Assembly: GCA_964611635.1 (NCBI GenBank)
Contig: CAZTAS010000001.1
Span: 34,764 to 98,763 of the forward strand
DNA: 64,000 bases
Reading direction: 5' to 3'
Source of the DNA: JAFDED01 sp964611635
GTDB lineage: Bacteria > Desulfobacterota > JAFDED01
Under the pieces are notes generated by a model that saw only the letters and a program-made list of their open reading frames with translations, ran no database searches and had not been told where the DNA came from. Below are positions 1 through 9,172 of the stretch, one piece after another; position 1 is the stretch's first letter; the number at the start of each line of letters is the position of its first letter. Position numbers and translations under genes: made by a program.

Positions 1-85
1 CAAGGGACTCATCGGCACAATAATTATCTTCGTTGTTTTTACGTTTACGTCCTACATCGGTCTTTGCGCTAAAACGCACATTCAC
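1..85 (-). CDS. PP2C-family Ser/Thr phosphatase, N-terminal fragment
   Basis: Only the first 28 codons lie in the window; the gene continues beyond position 1. It starts at GTG (85-83), with a GGGAG ribosome site at 98-94, and an in-frame TAG lies upstream. The peptide contains TDVGRKRKNNEDNY, the typical N-terminal motif of Stp1/PrpC-like PP2C phosphatases, in which the Glu-Asp pair contributes to the metal site. It follows the kinase gene by about 40 bases on the same strand, so the two probably form a kinase-phosphatase pair acting on the same Ser/Thr substrates. The catalytic core cannot be checked because it is outside the window. Confidence 0.8.
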   Translation of the reverse strand, partial: MNVRFSAKTDVGRKRKNNEDNYCADESL

Positions 86-124
86 GTCCAGCTCTCCCAA
101 AATCGCCAGCTCAAATAATTTAGT

Positions 125-2695
125 CTATGCAGTAGATTGCGATCTAGCGGCCCTCAACTGGTCTATTTTTTGAATGATAACCTTACAGTGCTTACCCAGT
201 TCACCGGCTTTTTGATAACGTTTCTCCAGGTTCTTTTCCAAAGCCTTATCAATGAGCTTGACGCAGACATCGGGAATCCGCTCATTTTTAAGCTTTGGAT
301 TAGGATGTCTCTCGTTGGCGATCTGGTACATAAGTGTGGCGATACTTTCTCCTTGAAATGGTTTTTCGCCTGTCAGCAATTCGTAAAAAACCACACCCAG
401 AGAAAAAATGTCAGATCGTCCATCGACTTTTTTACCCGCCACCTGTTCCGGAGACATATAGCTTGGAGTGCCCAGTATAATGCCGGTTTGCGTTTTGGAT
501 GCTGAGGTGATACGAGCGATTCCAAAGTCGGTCACCTTGATATCCCTATTCTTCAACAACATGATATTGGCGGGCTTGATGTCCCGGTGCACTATACCGT
601 GCTGGTGAGCATATTGCAGGGCATCGCAAACGTGGGTGATAATTTCCAAAACTCGCCGCAATGGGAGCAAACCCTCTTTTCTGGTATAAGGCTCGAGATT
701 CTGACCTTTTAAAAATTCCATTGCGATCCAGGACAAGTCATAATCCTCACCTGTGTCGTAAATCGTTATAATGTTCGGGTGGTTGAGCCGTCCAGCCGCC
801 TTGGCCTCAGCAAAGAACCTCTCCTTCATCTCCTGCACTTGATCATTCTCGAAATCCTGGTCGAATCGAATGGTTTTAATGGCAACGACCCTGCCTATTT
901 TTGGATCCACTCCCTTATACACGATGCCCATAGCTCCCTTGCCGAGCTCTTCAACCACTTTGTATCTGCCCAGGGTCGGCTTGACGGATGGCTCTGCGAT
1001 GATCGGTTGATCGGCCGAAGCCTGTGTTTTTCCCCCACGACCAAAACTCACAGTCTCGCCCGCCACTTTCAGCCGTTCAATTCGTGTCTGGATATCCTTG
1101 AAGTGATTATCATGGTCTGAAATATATTCATAGACCGCCTGCGCTTTATTGAATTGCCTTTTTCGTTCATAGTCTAGCGCAAGATTATACAAAAGGTCTT
1201 TCATGGGGCCGTCCACGGGGCATTTGCGGAATTTATCGAAAGCCATGTCCAGCATGCCTCGCCCTTGAAAGCTGAGTCCCAGCATTTTATTGGTTTCCAC
1301 ATTATCTGCCTCAACCTGTTCCTTTGCAGCCTCAGTGACAAAGAAATGCCGGGTTGTAATAATAGTATAACTGAGGATCAAGAGGAGGGAAGGGTAGGTG
1401 ATTTTTAACCAGATCCCTTGCGCCATAAATAAAATCGTTGCTCCTATTATGAAAGCTAACAGCATGGCAGTAAATAGGATAGCTCCCCATTTGGCCCTCA
1501 GCTTGGGTAGCACTATGGAAGAAAATATTCCGAAGAAAATCAGGAATCCCAGCTCAACCAGCCCCATCCATGATGGACGCCATATGTAATTTTGGTGAAG
1601 CAAATTTTGGACCACGTTGGCCTCGTACTCCACTCTTGGTAAGTTTATAGAGGTCGGGGTGACAAGGGTATCGTAAATTCCTGTAGCAGTTGCTCCAATG
1701 ATCACAATCTTGTTTTTAAAATGGGACATATCGATCTTTTCATTAATTACATCATAGAAAGAAAAATAGGGGAAAGTCCGGTTTGAGCCATTGTATGAAA
1801 TGAGCATTTTCATATCGCTGTCTGTAGGAATGAATGTTTTGCCGAGCCTAATGCCCTCGCCGAACATGACACGAATTTCGTCCATCTCCATTCCAGCATA
1901 ATATCTAGCGATCTGGACTGAAAGGGAAGGGTAGAAATCCTTCTGAAACTCCATCACAAGTCTTTCTGACCGTGTGATGCCGTCTGGATCTGTATTGATG
2001 CTTATATAGCCAATCCCACGGGCGGCCTGGCTAAACTCAGGAATAGGGGAGGTAAACTTTTCAACTGGCGGCAAGTTCGTAAAGCGCAGAAGTTCCGTGT
2101 TCCCAATAGATAAATAGGCCTGGTCCACTATGTATTTTGGGATGTTCCTTGACTTTTCTTCTGAGTTGCCCTGAAACTTACGTCCGATTGTAAAATACAT
2201 GGGTAAAATGACGTTCTGGGCTTTTTGAATAGCTTGAGCCAATTTGGCATTATTGTTCATCTCATTGATGAGATTCGTGAGACCTTGGTAAAACTCCTGA
2301 TTTCCTGCCTTCTTGATCTCATTCAATCCGAGTTCTTCATATCGCTTCTTGAGATCTTTGACAACGCTGAGACCGGTATCCTTTTCTGGTTCGCTAAAAA
2401 TCATGGCCACGGCAATTATTTTGGCTCCGGCCTTACTTAGTTTTTCGATGATCTCAGCGAATTTCTCCCTCGGCCAAGGCCATCCACCAATTTTGGCGAT
2501 ACTGTCGTCGTCGATCACGACTAGCGAGATTTCTTGACCGGGATTGAAGTTCTGCCGCAGTCGAGCCCGAACGTCGTATGACTTTAGTTCAACTATCTCT
2601 AAAAAATCGAATTGGATAGCCAGCAATATTCCAAATACAACGGTCAACAATAAACCAATCATAAAACCAGAGGGCCGGAAGGTCATTATTTTCAT
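125..2695 (-). CDS. CHASE2 sensor Ser/Thr protein kinase with membrane anchor
   Basis: This 856-residue membrane receptor kinase starts with a transmembrane helix at about residues 10-30. An extracytoplasmic CHASE2-like sensor region follows at about 35-365, then three closely spaced helices at about 377-447. A cytoplasmic linker with a TPR-like stretch (about 470-545) leads into a Hanks-type kinase domain (about 577-835). Visible kinase features are the glycine loop GKGAMG (585-590), VAIK with Lys607, the catalytic loop HRDIKPAN with Asp705, DFG 723-725 and the SPE of the activation segment. By family knowledge it would phosphorylate proteins in response to a periplasmic signal; the signal is unknown. 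No good ribosome site is visible, and Met4 is an alternative start. The PP2C gene follows directly downstream. Most CHASE2-kinase proteins put the kinase C-terminal, as here. Confidence 0.9.
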   Translation of the reverse strand: MKIMTFRPSGFMIGLLLTVVFGILLAIQFDFLEIVELKSYDVRARLRQNFNPGQEISLVVIDDDSIAKIGGWPWPREKFAEIIEKLSKAGAKIIAVAMIFSEPEKDTGLSVVKDLKKRYEELGLNEIKKAGNQEFYQGLTNLINEMNNNAKLAQAIQKAQNVILPMYFTIGRKFQGNSEEKSRNIPKYIVDQAYLSIGNTELLRFTNLPPVEKFTSPIPEFSQAARGIGYISINTDPDGITRSERLVMEFQKDFYPSLSVQIARYYAGMEMDEIRVMFGEGIRLGKTFIPTDSDMKMLISYNGSNRTFPYFSFYDVINEKIDMSHFKNKIVIIGATATGIYDTLVTPTSINLPRVEYEANVVQNLLHQNYIWRPSWMGLVELGFLIFFGIFSSIVLPKLRAKWGAILFTAMLLAFIIGATILFMAQGIWLKITYPSLLLILSYTIITTRHFFVTEAAKEQVEADNVETNKMLGLSFQGRGMLDMAFDKFRKCPVDGPMKDLLYNLALDYERKRQFNKAQAVYEYISDHDNHFKDIQTRIERLKVAGETVSFGRGGKTQASADQPIIAEPSVKPTLGRYKVVEELGKGAMGIVYKGVDPKIGRVVAIKTIRFDQDFENDQVQEMKERFFAEAKAAGRLNHPNIITIYDTGEDYDLSWIAMEFLKGQNLEPYTRKEGLLPLRRVLEIITHVCDALQYAHQHGIVHRDIKPANIMLLKNRDIKVTDFGIARITSASKTQTGIILGTPSYMSPEQVAGKKVDGRSDIFSLGVVFYELLTGEKPFQGESIATLMYQIANERHPNPKLKNERIPDVCVKLIDKALEKNLEKRYQKAGELGKHCKVIIQKIDQLRAARSQSTA

Positions 2696-3718
2696 GGCTA
2701 AATAACATGTGATGAAGGATTCAAATGAAATATCGCTTCATCCATTATCGAAAATTCTTTGGAAATTATACAAAAATCAATCATATAATTATTAATTTTA
2801 CTCAAATTATCATATTTATTGGAACATGTCAATTAAAAACACCTTTCTAAAAATAGATATTAGATTTGACAAAGTTTTATTATTCATATTTAAATGTCCT
2901 TTTTAAAAGTCTCAGAACAGGGCAAGGAGAGATTTTATTCTTATTGCATTTTTATTACTTTTTAATGACAATAAATCATTAAAAATCAGCATGTTGGACA
3001 TACTACACCCTTTAGCTTTTCAATATTTTCTGTTATCTTTTTCCATATGCCATTTTCATTCCAACAATAATCTATATGTTCGTCTTCTCACTTCAAGGTA
3101 AATCCTGTACCTGTACATACTGCCATATATTTTCAAGATAATGCTTTTCCCTCGTTTTGTAAGCCTTCGTGTTAGCTTCCGCTTTTTCAGCTTCTATGAA
3201 TGTTGGGCCTAGAACCAGCGTGTAACCTTGCTTCTCGCCTTTCTTGATCACTTTATTCTTTATAGCAGAGTTGATCTATCCATCTCCTCTATGTCGCTTC
3301 TCTACCTATCTATTATACCATATTTCGGTTTTGTTGATTTTATCATTTTGTTTGGAGATTACAGCGCTTCTGAGCTGCGGAACAAATAGGGTTTCTCATT
3401 TTTAAAAATTCGCAAATGATTTGGTCAAGATAATAGCATCTTGGTCTATGACTACTCAGCATTATTTAATTATGCCAATTGATCATTTAACATTAATATA
3501 GTAATTATTAATAATGATGGTTTATTTATGGATTCCTAAAAATAATGAAATTTAAATCCTATTTCCTTGACATTTCCAGGAAAATCTATTAATTATTAAA
3601 TATAAATAGAATTTAAATTAGTGATTTGATAAGTTTTTTTATTTCCAATTAAGTTGTACTCAAGAAGAGGTAAAATTGGGTCTATCATTGGGATGGATAC
3701 GGACGGATATAAAGAAAG
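2696..3718. other. AT-rich intergenic kilobase
   Basis: There is no intact gene between the divergently transcribed kinase and the YciO-type gene. The minus strand at 2986-3346 holds fragments of a decayed gene (separate entry). The rest is AT-rich. A TTGACA at 3567-3572 is a possible -35 element for the downstream gene, but no good -10 box sits at 16-18 bases from it. Confidence 0.6.
2986..3346 (-). pseudogene. decayed small gene with zinc-ribbon-like C-terminus
   Basis: Three protein-like stretches follow each other on the minus strand in different frames. From ATG 3346 a short piece runs into TAG. A 60-codon open frame (3275-3093) has no ATG and includes KKGEKQGYTLVLGPTFIEAE. A last 33-codon frame (3087-2986) ends in GVVCPTC and a stop. 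Reading the last frame a little further upstream gives CTGTGF before an in-frame TGA (3090-3088). Joining them needs one frameshift near 3275, one near 3120 and suppression of one or two stops. The reconstructed C-terminus has CxGTG, a middle Cys and CPTC, suggesting a metal-binding ribbon. I do not recognise the family. A frame-shifted sequence error instead of true decay is possible. Confidence 0.5.
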
Positions 3719-4351
3719 ATGCCAGAAGTGAAGAAGCGTTGCCCCTTGTTGAAGATTAATGGTCAAAACCCCCAGAGACGACTGATCAGGCAAGTTGTTG
3801 AGGTGCTTCAAGCTGGCGGGCTTATCGGCTATCCAACTGACACTATTTATGGAATAGGATGCGACCTTTTTAACAAAGGCGCAATAGAGCGTATTTACAA
3901 GATCAAGAAATTCCAAAAAAACAAGCCCCTCAGTTTCATATGTTCTGATCTCAAAGATATCAGCACTTATGCCCATATTTCTGATTATGCCTATAAAACA
4001 ATGAAGCGCTTGTTGCCAGGGCCATACACATTTATTTTACGGGCCTCTCGGTTGGTTCCTAAAATTATGCTGACTCCGCGGAATACCGTTGGGATTCGGG
4101 TGCCCGATAATGCAATCTGTTTGGCCATCATTCGTGAAATGGGCCATCCCATTATCAGTACTAGCGTATATAAGGAGAACGAGGAGCTCTTCAATAATCC
4201 TGAGGATATATGGGAGCGATACAGTCACCAATTGGACCTCGTAATCGATGGGGGGGTGATTGTAGCGGAGCACTCCAGCATCATCGACCTATCCAATGAT
4301 TATCCTGAGGTTGTTCGCAAGGGAAAAGGTGATGTGAGTCAATTCTTATAA
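3719..4351 (+). CDS. Sua5/YciO/YrdC/YwlC family protein (YciO type)
   Basis: This 210-residue protein matches the YciO branch of the YrdC fold along its whole length. It has GGLIGYPTDTIYGIGCD near residue 35, PGPYTFIL, a GIRVPDN segment, ISTSV and an IDGG..SSIIDL C-terminal part. Relatives make threonylcarbamoyl-AMP for tRNA t6A37 (TsaC/Sua5). YciO proteins share the fold, but their in vivo role is less clear, so I do not assign tsaC. The ribosome site before ATG 3719 is weak (GAAAG). It is followed after 60 bases by the SAM hydrolase on the same strand, and the two may be co-transcribed. Confidence 0.85.
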   Translation: MPEVKKRCPLLKINGQNPQRRLIRQVVEVLQAGGLIGYPTDTIYGIGCDLFNKGAIERIYKIKKFQKNKPLSFICSDLKDISTYAHISDYAYKTMKRLLPGPYTFILRASRLVPKIMLTPRNTVGIRVPDNAICLAIIREMGHPIISTSVYKENEELFNNPEDIWERYSHQLDLVIDGGVIVAEHSSIIDLSNDYPEVVRKGKGDVSQFL

Positions 4352-4411
4352 GGCTGGCCCGAGGGTAACTTTTTACAGCCGTTCGCATTAAGCTAATAAT
4401 GGGAGGTTATA

Positions 4412-5230
4412 GTGCAAGCAAATCCTGAAAGAGAAGCTAATCGCCCGATTGTGACGCTCACCACAGATTTTGGCATGGCAGATGGATACGTGGCAGCCAT
4501 GAAAGGCGTTATCCTATCAATCAACCCGAATTGCACCATCATCGACATATCCCATGAAATTCCCCACCATGATATCCTTGAAACTCGCTATATTCTTGAA
4601 AGGACATACTCATTTTTTCCTGCCCAGACCATTCATGTTGCAGTCGTTGATCCAGGAGTGGGCGGATCCCGAAATCCCATTCTCATCATAGCTGATCGCT
4701 ATTTTTTTGTGGGTCCTGATAATGGAATTTTTTGTTTCGTGCCTTACCACGAGACCATCCAAAAGGTGATCACGCTTGCCAATGATGAGTACTTCCTTCA
4801 ATCGGCTAGCGATACTTTTCATGGACGGGATATTTTTGCCTCCTGCACGGCCCATCTCACGCTGGGTCTCCAGCCCGAACGGCTTGGGCCAGAAATCGAA
4901 CAGATTGTCATGCTGGAGGAGGCCGAGCCGGTGGTGCGCGGAAATCAGATTACCGGAAAGATAACTCATATCGACCGGTTTGGAAATCTAATCACCAACA
5001 TTCGGCGACAACACCTGGAAGTCCTCTCGCAAAAAGGTGCCTACGAGATCCTTGCCGGTAAAAAACGGCTGCGACGCGTGGAGAACTCTTATTCGGCAGT
5101 GCCCAAAGGAGAAATACTGGCTATTTTCGGAAGCTCCGGGGCTCTGGAAATCGCAGCCAACCAAGACAGCGCTGCTCAGAAACTGGATCTGAAACGGGGC
5201 AGTGATCTCATTGTGATAAGCACGGGCTGA
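4412..5230 (+). CDS. SAM hydrolase (DUF62 SAM hydroxide adenosyltransferase)
   Basis: It starts at GTG 4412 behind a strong GGGAGG (4401-4406). The 272 residues match the DUF62 family, which splits S-adenosylmethionine into adenosine and methionine using water and is related to fluorinase and chlorinase. Visible features are TLTTDFG near residue 17, VDPGVGG (79-85), GPDNG near 101 and FHGRDIF (136-142). The catalytic triad of the hydrolase group appears intact as Asp80, Arg87 and His137, with the usual Asp-Arg spacing of 7. No fluorinase-type insertion is evident. Its physiological role in most bacteria is unsettled. Confidence 0.9.
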   Translation: MQANPEREANRPIVTLTTDFGMADGYVAAMKGVILSINPNCTIIDISHEIPHHDILETRYILERTYSFFPAQTIHVAVVDPGVGGSRNPILIIADRYFFVGPDNGIFCFVPYHETIQKVITLANDEYFLQSASDTFHGRDIFASCTAHLTLGLQPERLGPEIEQIVMLEEAEPVVRGNQITGKITHIDRFGNLITNIRRQHLEVLSQKGAYEILAGKKRLRRVENSYSAVPKGEILAIFGSSGALEIAANQDSAAQKLDLKRGSDLIVISTG

Positions 5231-5388
5231 ACGAGGAAAAGAAGTAAGGTGTTATGATTTTTTGTTACTTTCTACTTCCGATAATATATATTATGTAAAC
5301 TTATTCTTCCGAGAAAATCAATTTCTCCCTATCCAATATTATGCTATTCATGCTCTTATTCCGATATGTGGATAATAGGTGAGATATT

Positions 5389-5425
5389 AAAGGTTACAAA
5401 TTTTCAGGCCTGCTTTAACCTTTTT
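5389..5425 (+). terminator. possible terminator after the SAM hydrolase gene
   Basis: A perfect 8-base inverted repeat, AAAGGTTA (5389-5396) and TAACCTTT (5416-5423), encloses a 19-base loop and runs into a short T tract (5421-5425). It lies between convergent genes. The stem is AT-rich and the loop long, so it would be a weak terminator. Confidence 0.35.
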
Positions 5426-5496
5426 CGATATAATGGAATTTTTCGTATAAAGGATAGCAAATTCCCCAGGCGAAAATATCCAAATTACGGGCTCTG

Positions 5497-5775
5497 CTAA
5501 CCGGCATTTATCCTGTTTTTCAAATCTTTTCCCACCTTAAAAAATGGTAGTTTCTTGGAATTTACCGCGATTTTCTCACCTGTCTTCGGGTTTCGCCCGG
5601 TGTATGGTTGATAATTCTTTACCACGAAGCTTCCGAAACCCCGGATCTCGATTCGATCGGATTTCACAAGAGCATCCGCCATTAAGTCGAAAATGGTTTT
5701 GACAACCATCTCAGCTTTTCGCTGGGTAAATCCCGTGTGTTCACTCAACTCCGCAATTAATTCAGATTTGTTCAT
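5497..5775 (-). CDS. HU/IHF family DNA-bending protein (IHF beta-like)
   Basis: This 92-residue protein has the full HU/IHF fold. An N-terminal helical dimer part (SELIAEL...) is followed by RIEIRGFGSF and the DNA-clamping arm TGRNPKTGEK with the intercalating proline, then FKVGKDLKNRI. The sequence around RIEIRGFGSF is closer to IHF beta than to HU, but the subfamily call is not certain. The ribosome site AAGGTG precedes ATG 5775. It is the last gene of the minus-strand run, after rluB. A second family member lies at 45730-46020 and could be its heterodimer partner. Confidence 0.92.
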   Translation of the reverse strand: MNKSELIAELSEHTGFTQRKAEMVVKTIFDLMADALVKSDRIEIRGFGSFVVKNYQPYTGRNPKTGEKIAVNSKKLPFFKVGKDLKNRINAG

Positions 5776-5881
5776 TTCATCACCTTTTGGAAATTAAAGA
5801 AGTTAAATCAATGTATTATGATGGCAACCATAATGCTATTTTAATCTCAAGTCAAGTAGTTTTTTCCAAATTGGTACATTT

Positions 5882-6619
5882 TCACTTTTTCATGTTCTTC
5901 TTACCGCGTAGCCGCTGAACCTCATCATATTCCAGTGGGCGGTATTCTCCGGGTCTCAATCCTTTTAGGCGAAGAAAAGCAAACCTTACCCTCCGGAGCT
6001 TGAGTACTGGGTGGCCGATGGTCTGAAACATTCGCTTGAGTTCCCTGTTCTTGCCCTCCACCATGACCACTTTCCACCATGAATTAGAACCGCGAGGCGG
6101 GCGCAGCATACTAATGTGCAGAGGACTAGATGCCCACTCGCTTTTTCCCAGGTAAGCCCCTTTTTTCAAAAGCTTTTGGGTTTTCTCAGAGGGTATACCG
6201 CGAACCTTCACATGGTAAGTTCGCGGAACCTTGAATCGTGGATGCATAAGCTGCTGAGCAAGTTCACCATCGCTGGTCAACAAGATCAATCCCTCTGCAT
6301 CAGCATCTAAACGTCCTACAGGGAATAGGCGCAGTCTTTTTCCATGGATCAGATTGACCACCGTGGGACGCCCCTGCGGATCCCGGACAGTGGATACGAC
6401 CCCCCTTGGTTTGTAAAGAAGGAAATACCGCAGGGGTGCCGATCCTTTGATGGATTTTCCGCCAATCTTGATATGATCGCGAGGAATATCCACGGGAAAG
6501 GTCGGATCGATCTGAACCTTCCCATTGACTGTTACTTGCCCCGATCGGATTAGTTCTTCAGAGCGCCTGCGGGATGCGGCACCTGAACGTGCCACAATTC
6601 TTTGAAGGCGTTCCATCAT
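5882..6619 (-). CDS. rluB: 23S rRNA pseudouridine synthase, RluB/RsuA family
   Basis: The protein has an N-terminal S4 RNA-binding domain (about residues 3-60) and a RsuA-type catalytic domain. That domain carries the GRLDADAEGLILLT motif, whose Asp105 is the expected nucleophile. KPRGVVST and the C-terminal VEGKNRELKRMF also fit RluB, which modifies U2605 of 23S rRNA (E. coli numbering). The start overlaps the end of scpB by four bases, so translation is probably coupled. The scpA-scpB-rluB order is common in many bacteria. Confidence 0.9.
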   Translation of the reverse strand: MMERLQRIVARSGAASRRRSEELIRSGQVTVNGKVQIDPTFPVDIPRDHIKIGGKSIKGSAPLRYFLLYKPRGVVSTVRDPQGRPTVVNLIHGKRLRLFPVGRLDADAEGLILLTSDGELAQQLMHPRFKVPRTYHVKVRGIPSEKTQKLLKKGAYLGKSEWASSPLHISMLRPPRGSNSWWKVVMVEGKNRELKRMFQTIGHPVLKLRRVRFAFLRLKGLRPGEYRPLEYDEVQRLRGKKNMKK

Positions 6620-7269
6620 GTCCCGGGATTCTCTCTGGAAACGTCAGTTTCTTCTGACCGATCCACCCTCTCCTTTTTTTCCCTTTTATTTAATCTATCC
6701 AGAGACCCCTGGTTCTCAATATTGGATTTCCCAAGGCCTTCCAACTCGGCCAGTGTCGGGAGGCTGGAAAGGTCTTTCAAGCCGAAGACTTCGAGGAATT
6801 TACTGGTTGTCCCATATACAAGGGGGCGTCCTGGTTCATCGCGTCTCCCCAAAATCCTGATAAGTCCTCTCTCCAGTTGCGAACGAAGAATTCCTCCCAC
6901 TTCTACCCCTCTGATCGCCTCTATCTCGGCCTTGGCCACGGGTTGACGGTAAGCAATTATAGCCAAAGTTTCCAGAGCTGCGCGACTGAGTCGATGGGGC
7001 CTCTCACGTCGGAGCCTGCGAATCCACTCGACATATTGAGGAGAAGATCGGAACTGGTATCCGCCAGCCACCTCTTCAAGGTAGAAACCACGCTGTTGGG
7101 AATTGAATTCCCTACACAATTCAGCCAAAGCCTCGAGCACCTCCTTGTGCTTACTGCCCTGAATGATTGACACCAACTGGTCTGCGGTTAGAGGTTTTTC
7201 CGCAGCAAAGAGAAGGCTCTCCACAATTCGTTTTATTTGGTTAGTGAATAAATGGGCTGCCTTCACCAT
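6616..7269 (-). CDS. scpB: segregation and condensation protein B
   Basis: This is ScpB, the winged-helix partner of ScpA in the SMC condensin complex. It carries LLFAAEKPLTADQL near the N-terminus, GGYQFRSSP, the signature SRAALETLAIIAYRQPVAKAEIE and RGLIRILGRRDEPGRP. The charged tail after about residue 180 is typical low-complexity sequence. The frame is open to a TTG at 7275; ATG 7269 is the better start. It overlaps the 3' end of scpA by about 29 bases and rluB by four, indicating one transcript. Confidence 0.92.
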   Translation of the reverse strand: MVKAAHLFTNQIKRIVESLLFAAEKPLTADQLVSIIQGSKHKEVLEALAELCREFNSQQRGFYLEEVAGGYQFRSSPQYVEWIRRLRRERPHRLSRAALETLAIIAYRQPVAKAEIEAIRGVEVGGILRSQLERGLIRILGRRDEPGRPLVYGTTSKFLEVFGLKDLSSLPTLAELEGLGKSNIENQGSLDRLNKREKKERVDRSEETDVSRENPGT

Positions 7270-7987
7270 TTTCAACTGCCAAGATAATCCGGATGATCCC
7301 CAGGGACACGGCCTGATATACCTTGATAAACCGCATCCTCATAAGTTCCAATAAGGCGAGAAAACAGGTGACGATCTCCATCCTGGAGGGCGATGGGCTG
7401 AAAAGGGCTTCAAAATGAAGCTCCCGTTGGTGCCTGAGCTTTTCCATTAGCTCTCCCATTTTATCCCGGACGGACATTTCGGTTGTTTCTATAGTAAAGG
7501 CCACCTGTTGGTCCAATTTCTCCAATAGCCGGCGAAATGCCTCCATTAGAGCAAATACAGAGACCTCTTTGAACTCAATGTCCAAGGCTGATGCATCCTG
7601 TGCGATGCCGCCCCGAAGAAACACATCACGTTCCAATTGGTTTTGTTCTTCCAGGATGCGACTTGCATCTCGATACTGCTGGTATTCCGCTAGGCGTCGG
7701 ATTAAGTCCTGCCGAGGATCGTTCCCCTCTTCTTCATCCTCCATCCCTTCAACTCGGGTGGAAGGAAGAAGCATACGTGCCTTTATTTCAATCAGAGTTG
7801 CGGCCATGATAAGAAAATCACCCGCCACTTCAAGGTTCATTTCCCGCATCCAGTCGATATACTCTATATATTGATGTGTAATGGATGCAATTGGGATATC
7901 GAAGATGTCCACTTCGTTTTTTCGCACAAGGTGCAATAACAGATCCAAAGGGCCCTCAAAGATGTTTATTTTGACCCGGTACGTCAT
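7241..7987 (-). CDS. scpA: segregation and condensation protein A
   Basis: ScpA is the kleisin subunit that bridges SMC heads. The N-terminal FEGPLDLLLHLVRKNEVDIFDIPIASITHQY is the family signature (residues about 9-39), followed by AGDFLIMAATLIEIKARMLLP. The C-terminal winged-helix part contains VTCFLALLELMRMRFIKVYQ. Length (248) is normal. It is the first gene of scpA-scpB-rluB and lies about 160 bases downstream of trpS. Confidence 0.93.
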   Translation of the reverse strand: MTYRVKINIFEGPLDLLLHLVRKNEVDIFDIPIASITHQYIEYIDWMREMNLEVAGDFLIMAATLIEIKARMLLPSTRVEGMEDEEEGNDPRQDLIRRLAEYQQYRDASRILEEQNQLERDVFLRGGIAQDASALDIEFKEVSVFALMEAFRRLLEKLDQQVAFTIETTEMSVRDKMGELMEKLRHQRELHFEALFSPSPSRMEIVTCFLALLELMRMRFIKVYQAVSLGIIRIILAVENGEGSPFIH

Positions 7988-8147
7988 AATATTTTTTTGA
8001 GATCCGGTTCCGGCTAAATATGATGCCCAACATCATTAAGGCGCTGCATGCTGACATCAACAGGGAAACAACCCCGGAGATTGTTCAAAGAAATTCATAT
8101 TCATAAGTTGAGGATTCAGCCCACGAATGAAAATACTTGGATGGGTA

Positions 8148-9113
8148 TTAATAACGGATACCTGTCCGCTCCCGAACCAATTCCATGGTCTCAGTAGCCA
8201 CATGTCGGGCTTTTTCTGCCCCCATCCGAAGGATCTGCCGGACACCTTCCGGATTCTTCTTAAGCTCCTTGCGTCGTTGCCTAAACGGACGGAAATATTC
8301 CCAGATAACCTCGAAAAGTTCTTTTTTTACCTGTGCATAGCCCAGACCCCCGGCCCGAAACCGCTCGGCCATACGCTCCGACTCTTTGAGCGATACGAAA
8401 AGTCGATATATTGTATACAAGATGCTTCTTTCTGGATCTTTTTTATCCTGTACAGTGGCTGAATCGGTTTTGATCGAGAATATCTTCTCCCGAAGCTCTT
8501 TTTCTGTTGAGAAGATCTCGATGGTATTACCATAGGATTTTGACATTTTTTGGCCATCCGTCCCTGGAATTATTGCCAATTCTTCGTCAATATCAGCTTC
8601 TGGAATGACGAAAGTATCTCCATACAAATTGTTGAATTTGATCGCAATATCCCGGGTGATTTCCAGGTGCTGCTTCTGATCTTGTCCAACAGGAATAAGT
8701 TGTGCCTGATAGGCCAAGATATCCGATGCCATTAACACTGGATAGGCAAATATACCATGGTTGGGGGATATTCCTTGGTCGATTTTGTCTTTGTATGAGA
8801 CACATCGTTCCAGCAAGCCCATGGGGGTCAAGCAAGAGAGTATCCATGTCAACTCAGTGACCTCCGGTACATCGGATTGGACCCAAAAGTAAGCGCGCTC
8901 GGGATCAAGCCCCAGGGAGATAAAATCAATAGCTGCAGCCAGTGTCCCTTCGCGAAGCATATTCGGATCATGGACTGTAGTCATGGCGTGAAAGTTAACG
9001 AGAAAACAAAAAAGTTCATCTGTTTTCTGAAACTCAATCATGCGCCTCATCATGGCAAAATAATTGGCAATATGTAAGCCCCCCGAGGGCTGTATGCCGG
9101 AAAGAACTCTCAT
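8148..9113 (-). CDS. trpS: tryptophanyl-tRNA synthetase
   Basis: This class I aminoacyl-tRNA synthetase charges tRNA-Trp. The HIGH-equivalent motif is SGGLHIAN near the N-terminus and the KMSKS loop is intact. Intermediate TrpRS motifs such as YPVLMASDIL, VGQDQKQHLE and GTDGQKMSKS are present. The frame is open to GTG 9122, but ATG 9113 with AGGTG just upstream is the likelier start. It lies between an M50 protease gene and scpA on the same strand. Confidence 0.95.
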   Translation of the reverse strand: MRVLSGIQPSGGLHIANYFAMMRRMIEFQKTDELFCFLVNFHAMTTVHDPNMLREGTLAAAIDFISLGLDPERAYFWVQSDVPEVTELTWILSCLTPMGLLERCVSYKDKIDQGISPNHGIFAYPVLMASDILAYQAQLIPVGQDQKQHLEITRDIAIKFNNLYGDTFVIPEADIDEELAIIPGTDGQKMSKSYGNTIEIFSTEKELREKIFSIKTDSATVQDKKDPERSILYTIYRLFVSLKESERMAERFRAGGLGYAQVKKELFEVIWEYFRPFRQRRKELKKNPEGVRQILRMGAEKARHVATETMELVRERTGIRY

Positions 9114-9172
9114 CGCCATCACCTAAAATGCGGAGAATTGGTTCTCCTCCTCCGCGGCCTTCCCTAATGGCT

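Noticed and set aside
3567..3595. TTGACA upstream of the YciO-type gene
   Set aside because: It is a perfect -35 hexamer, but the hexamers 16-18 bases downstream are poor -10 matches.
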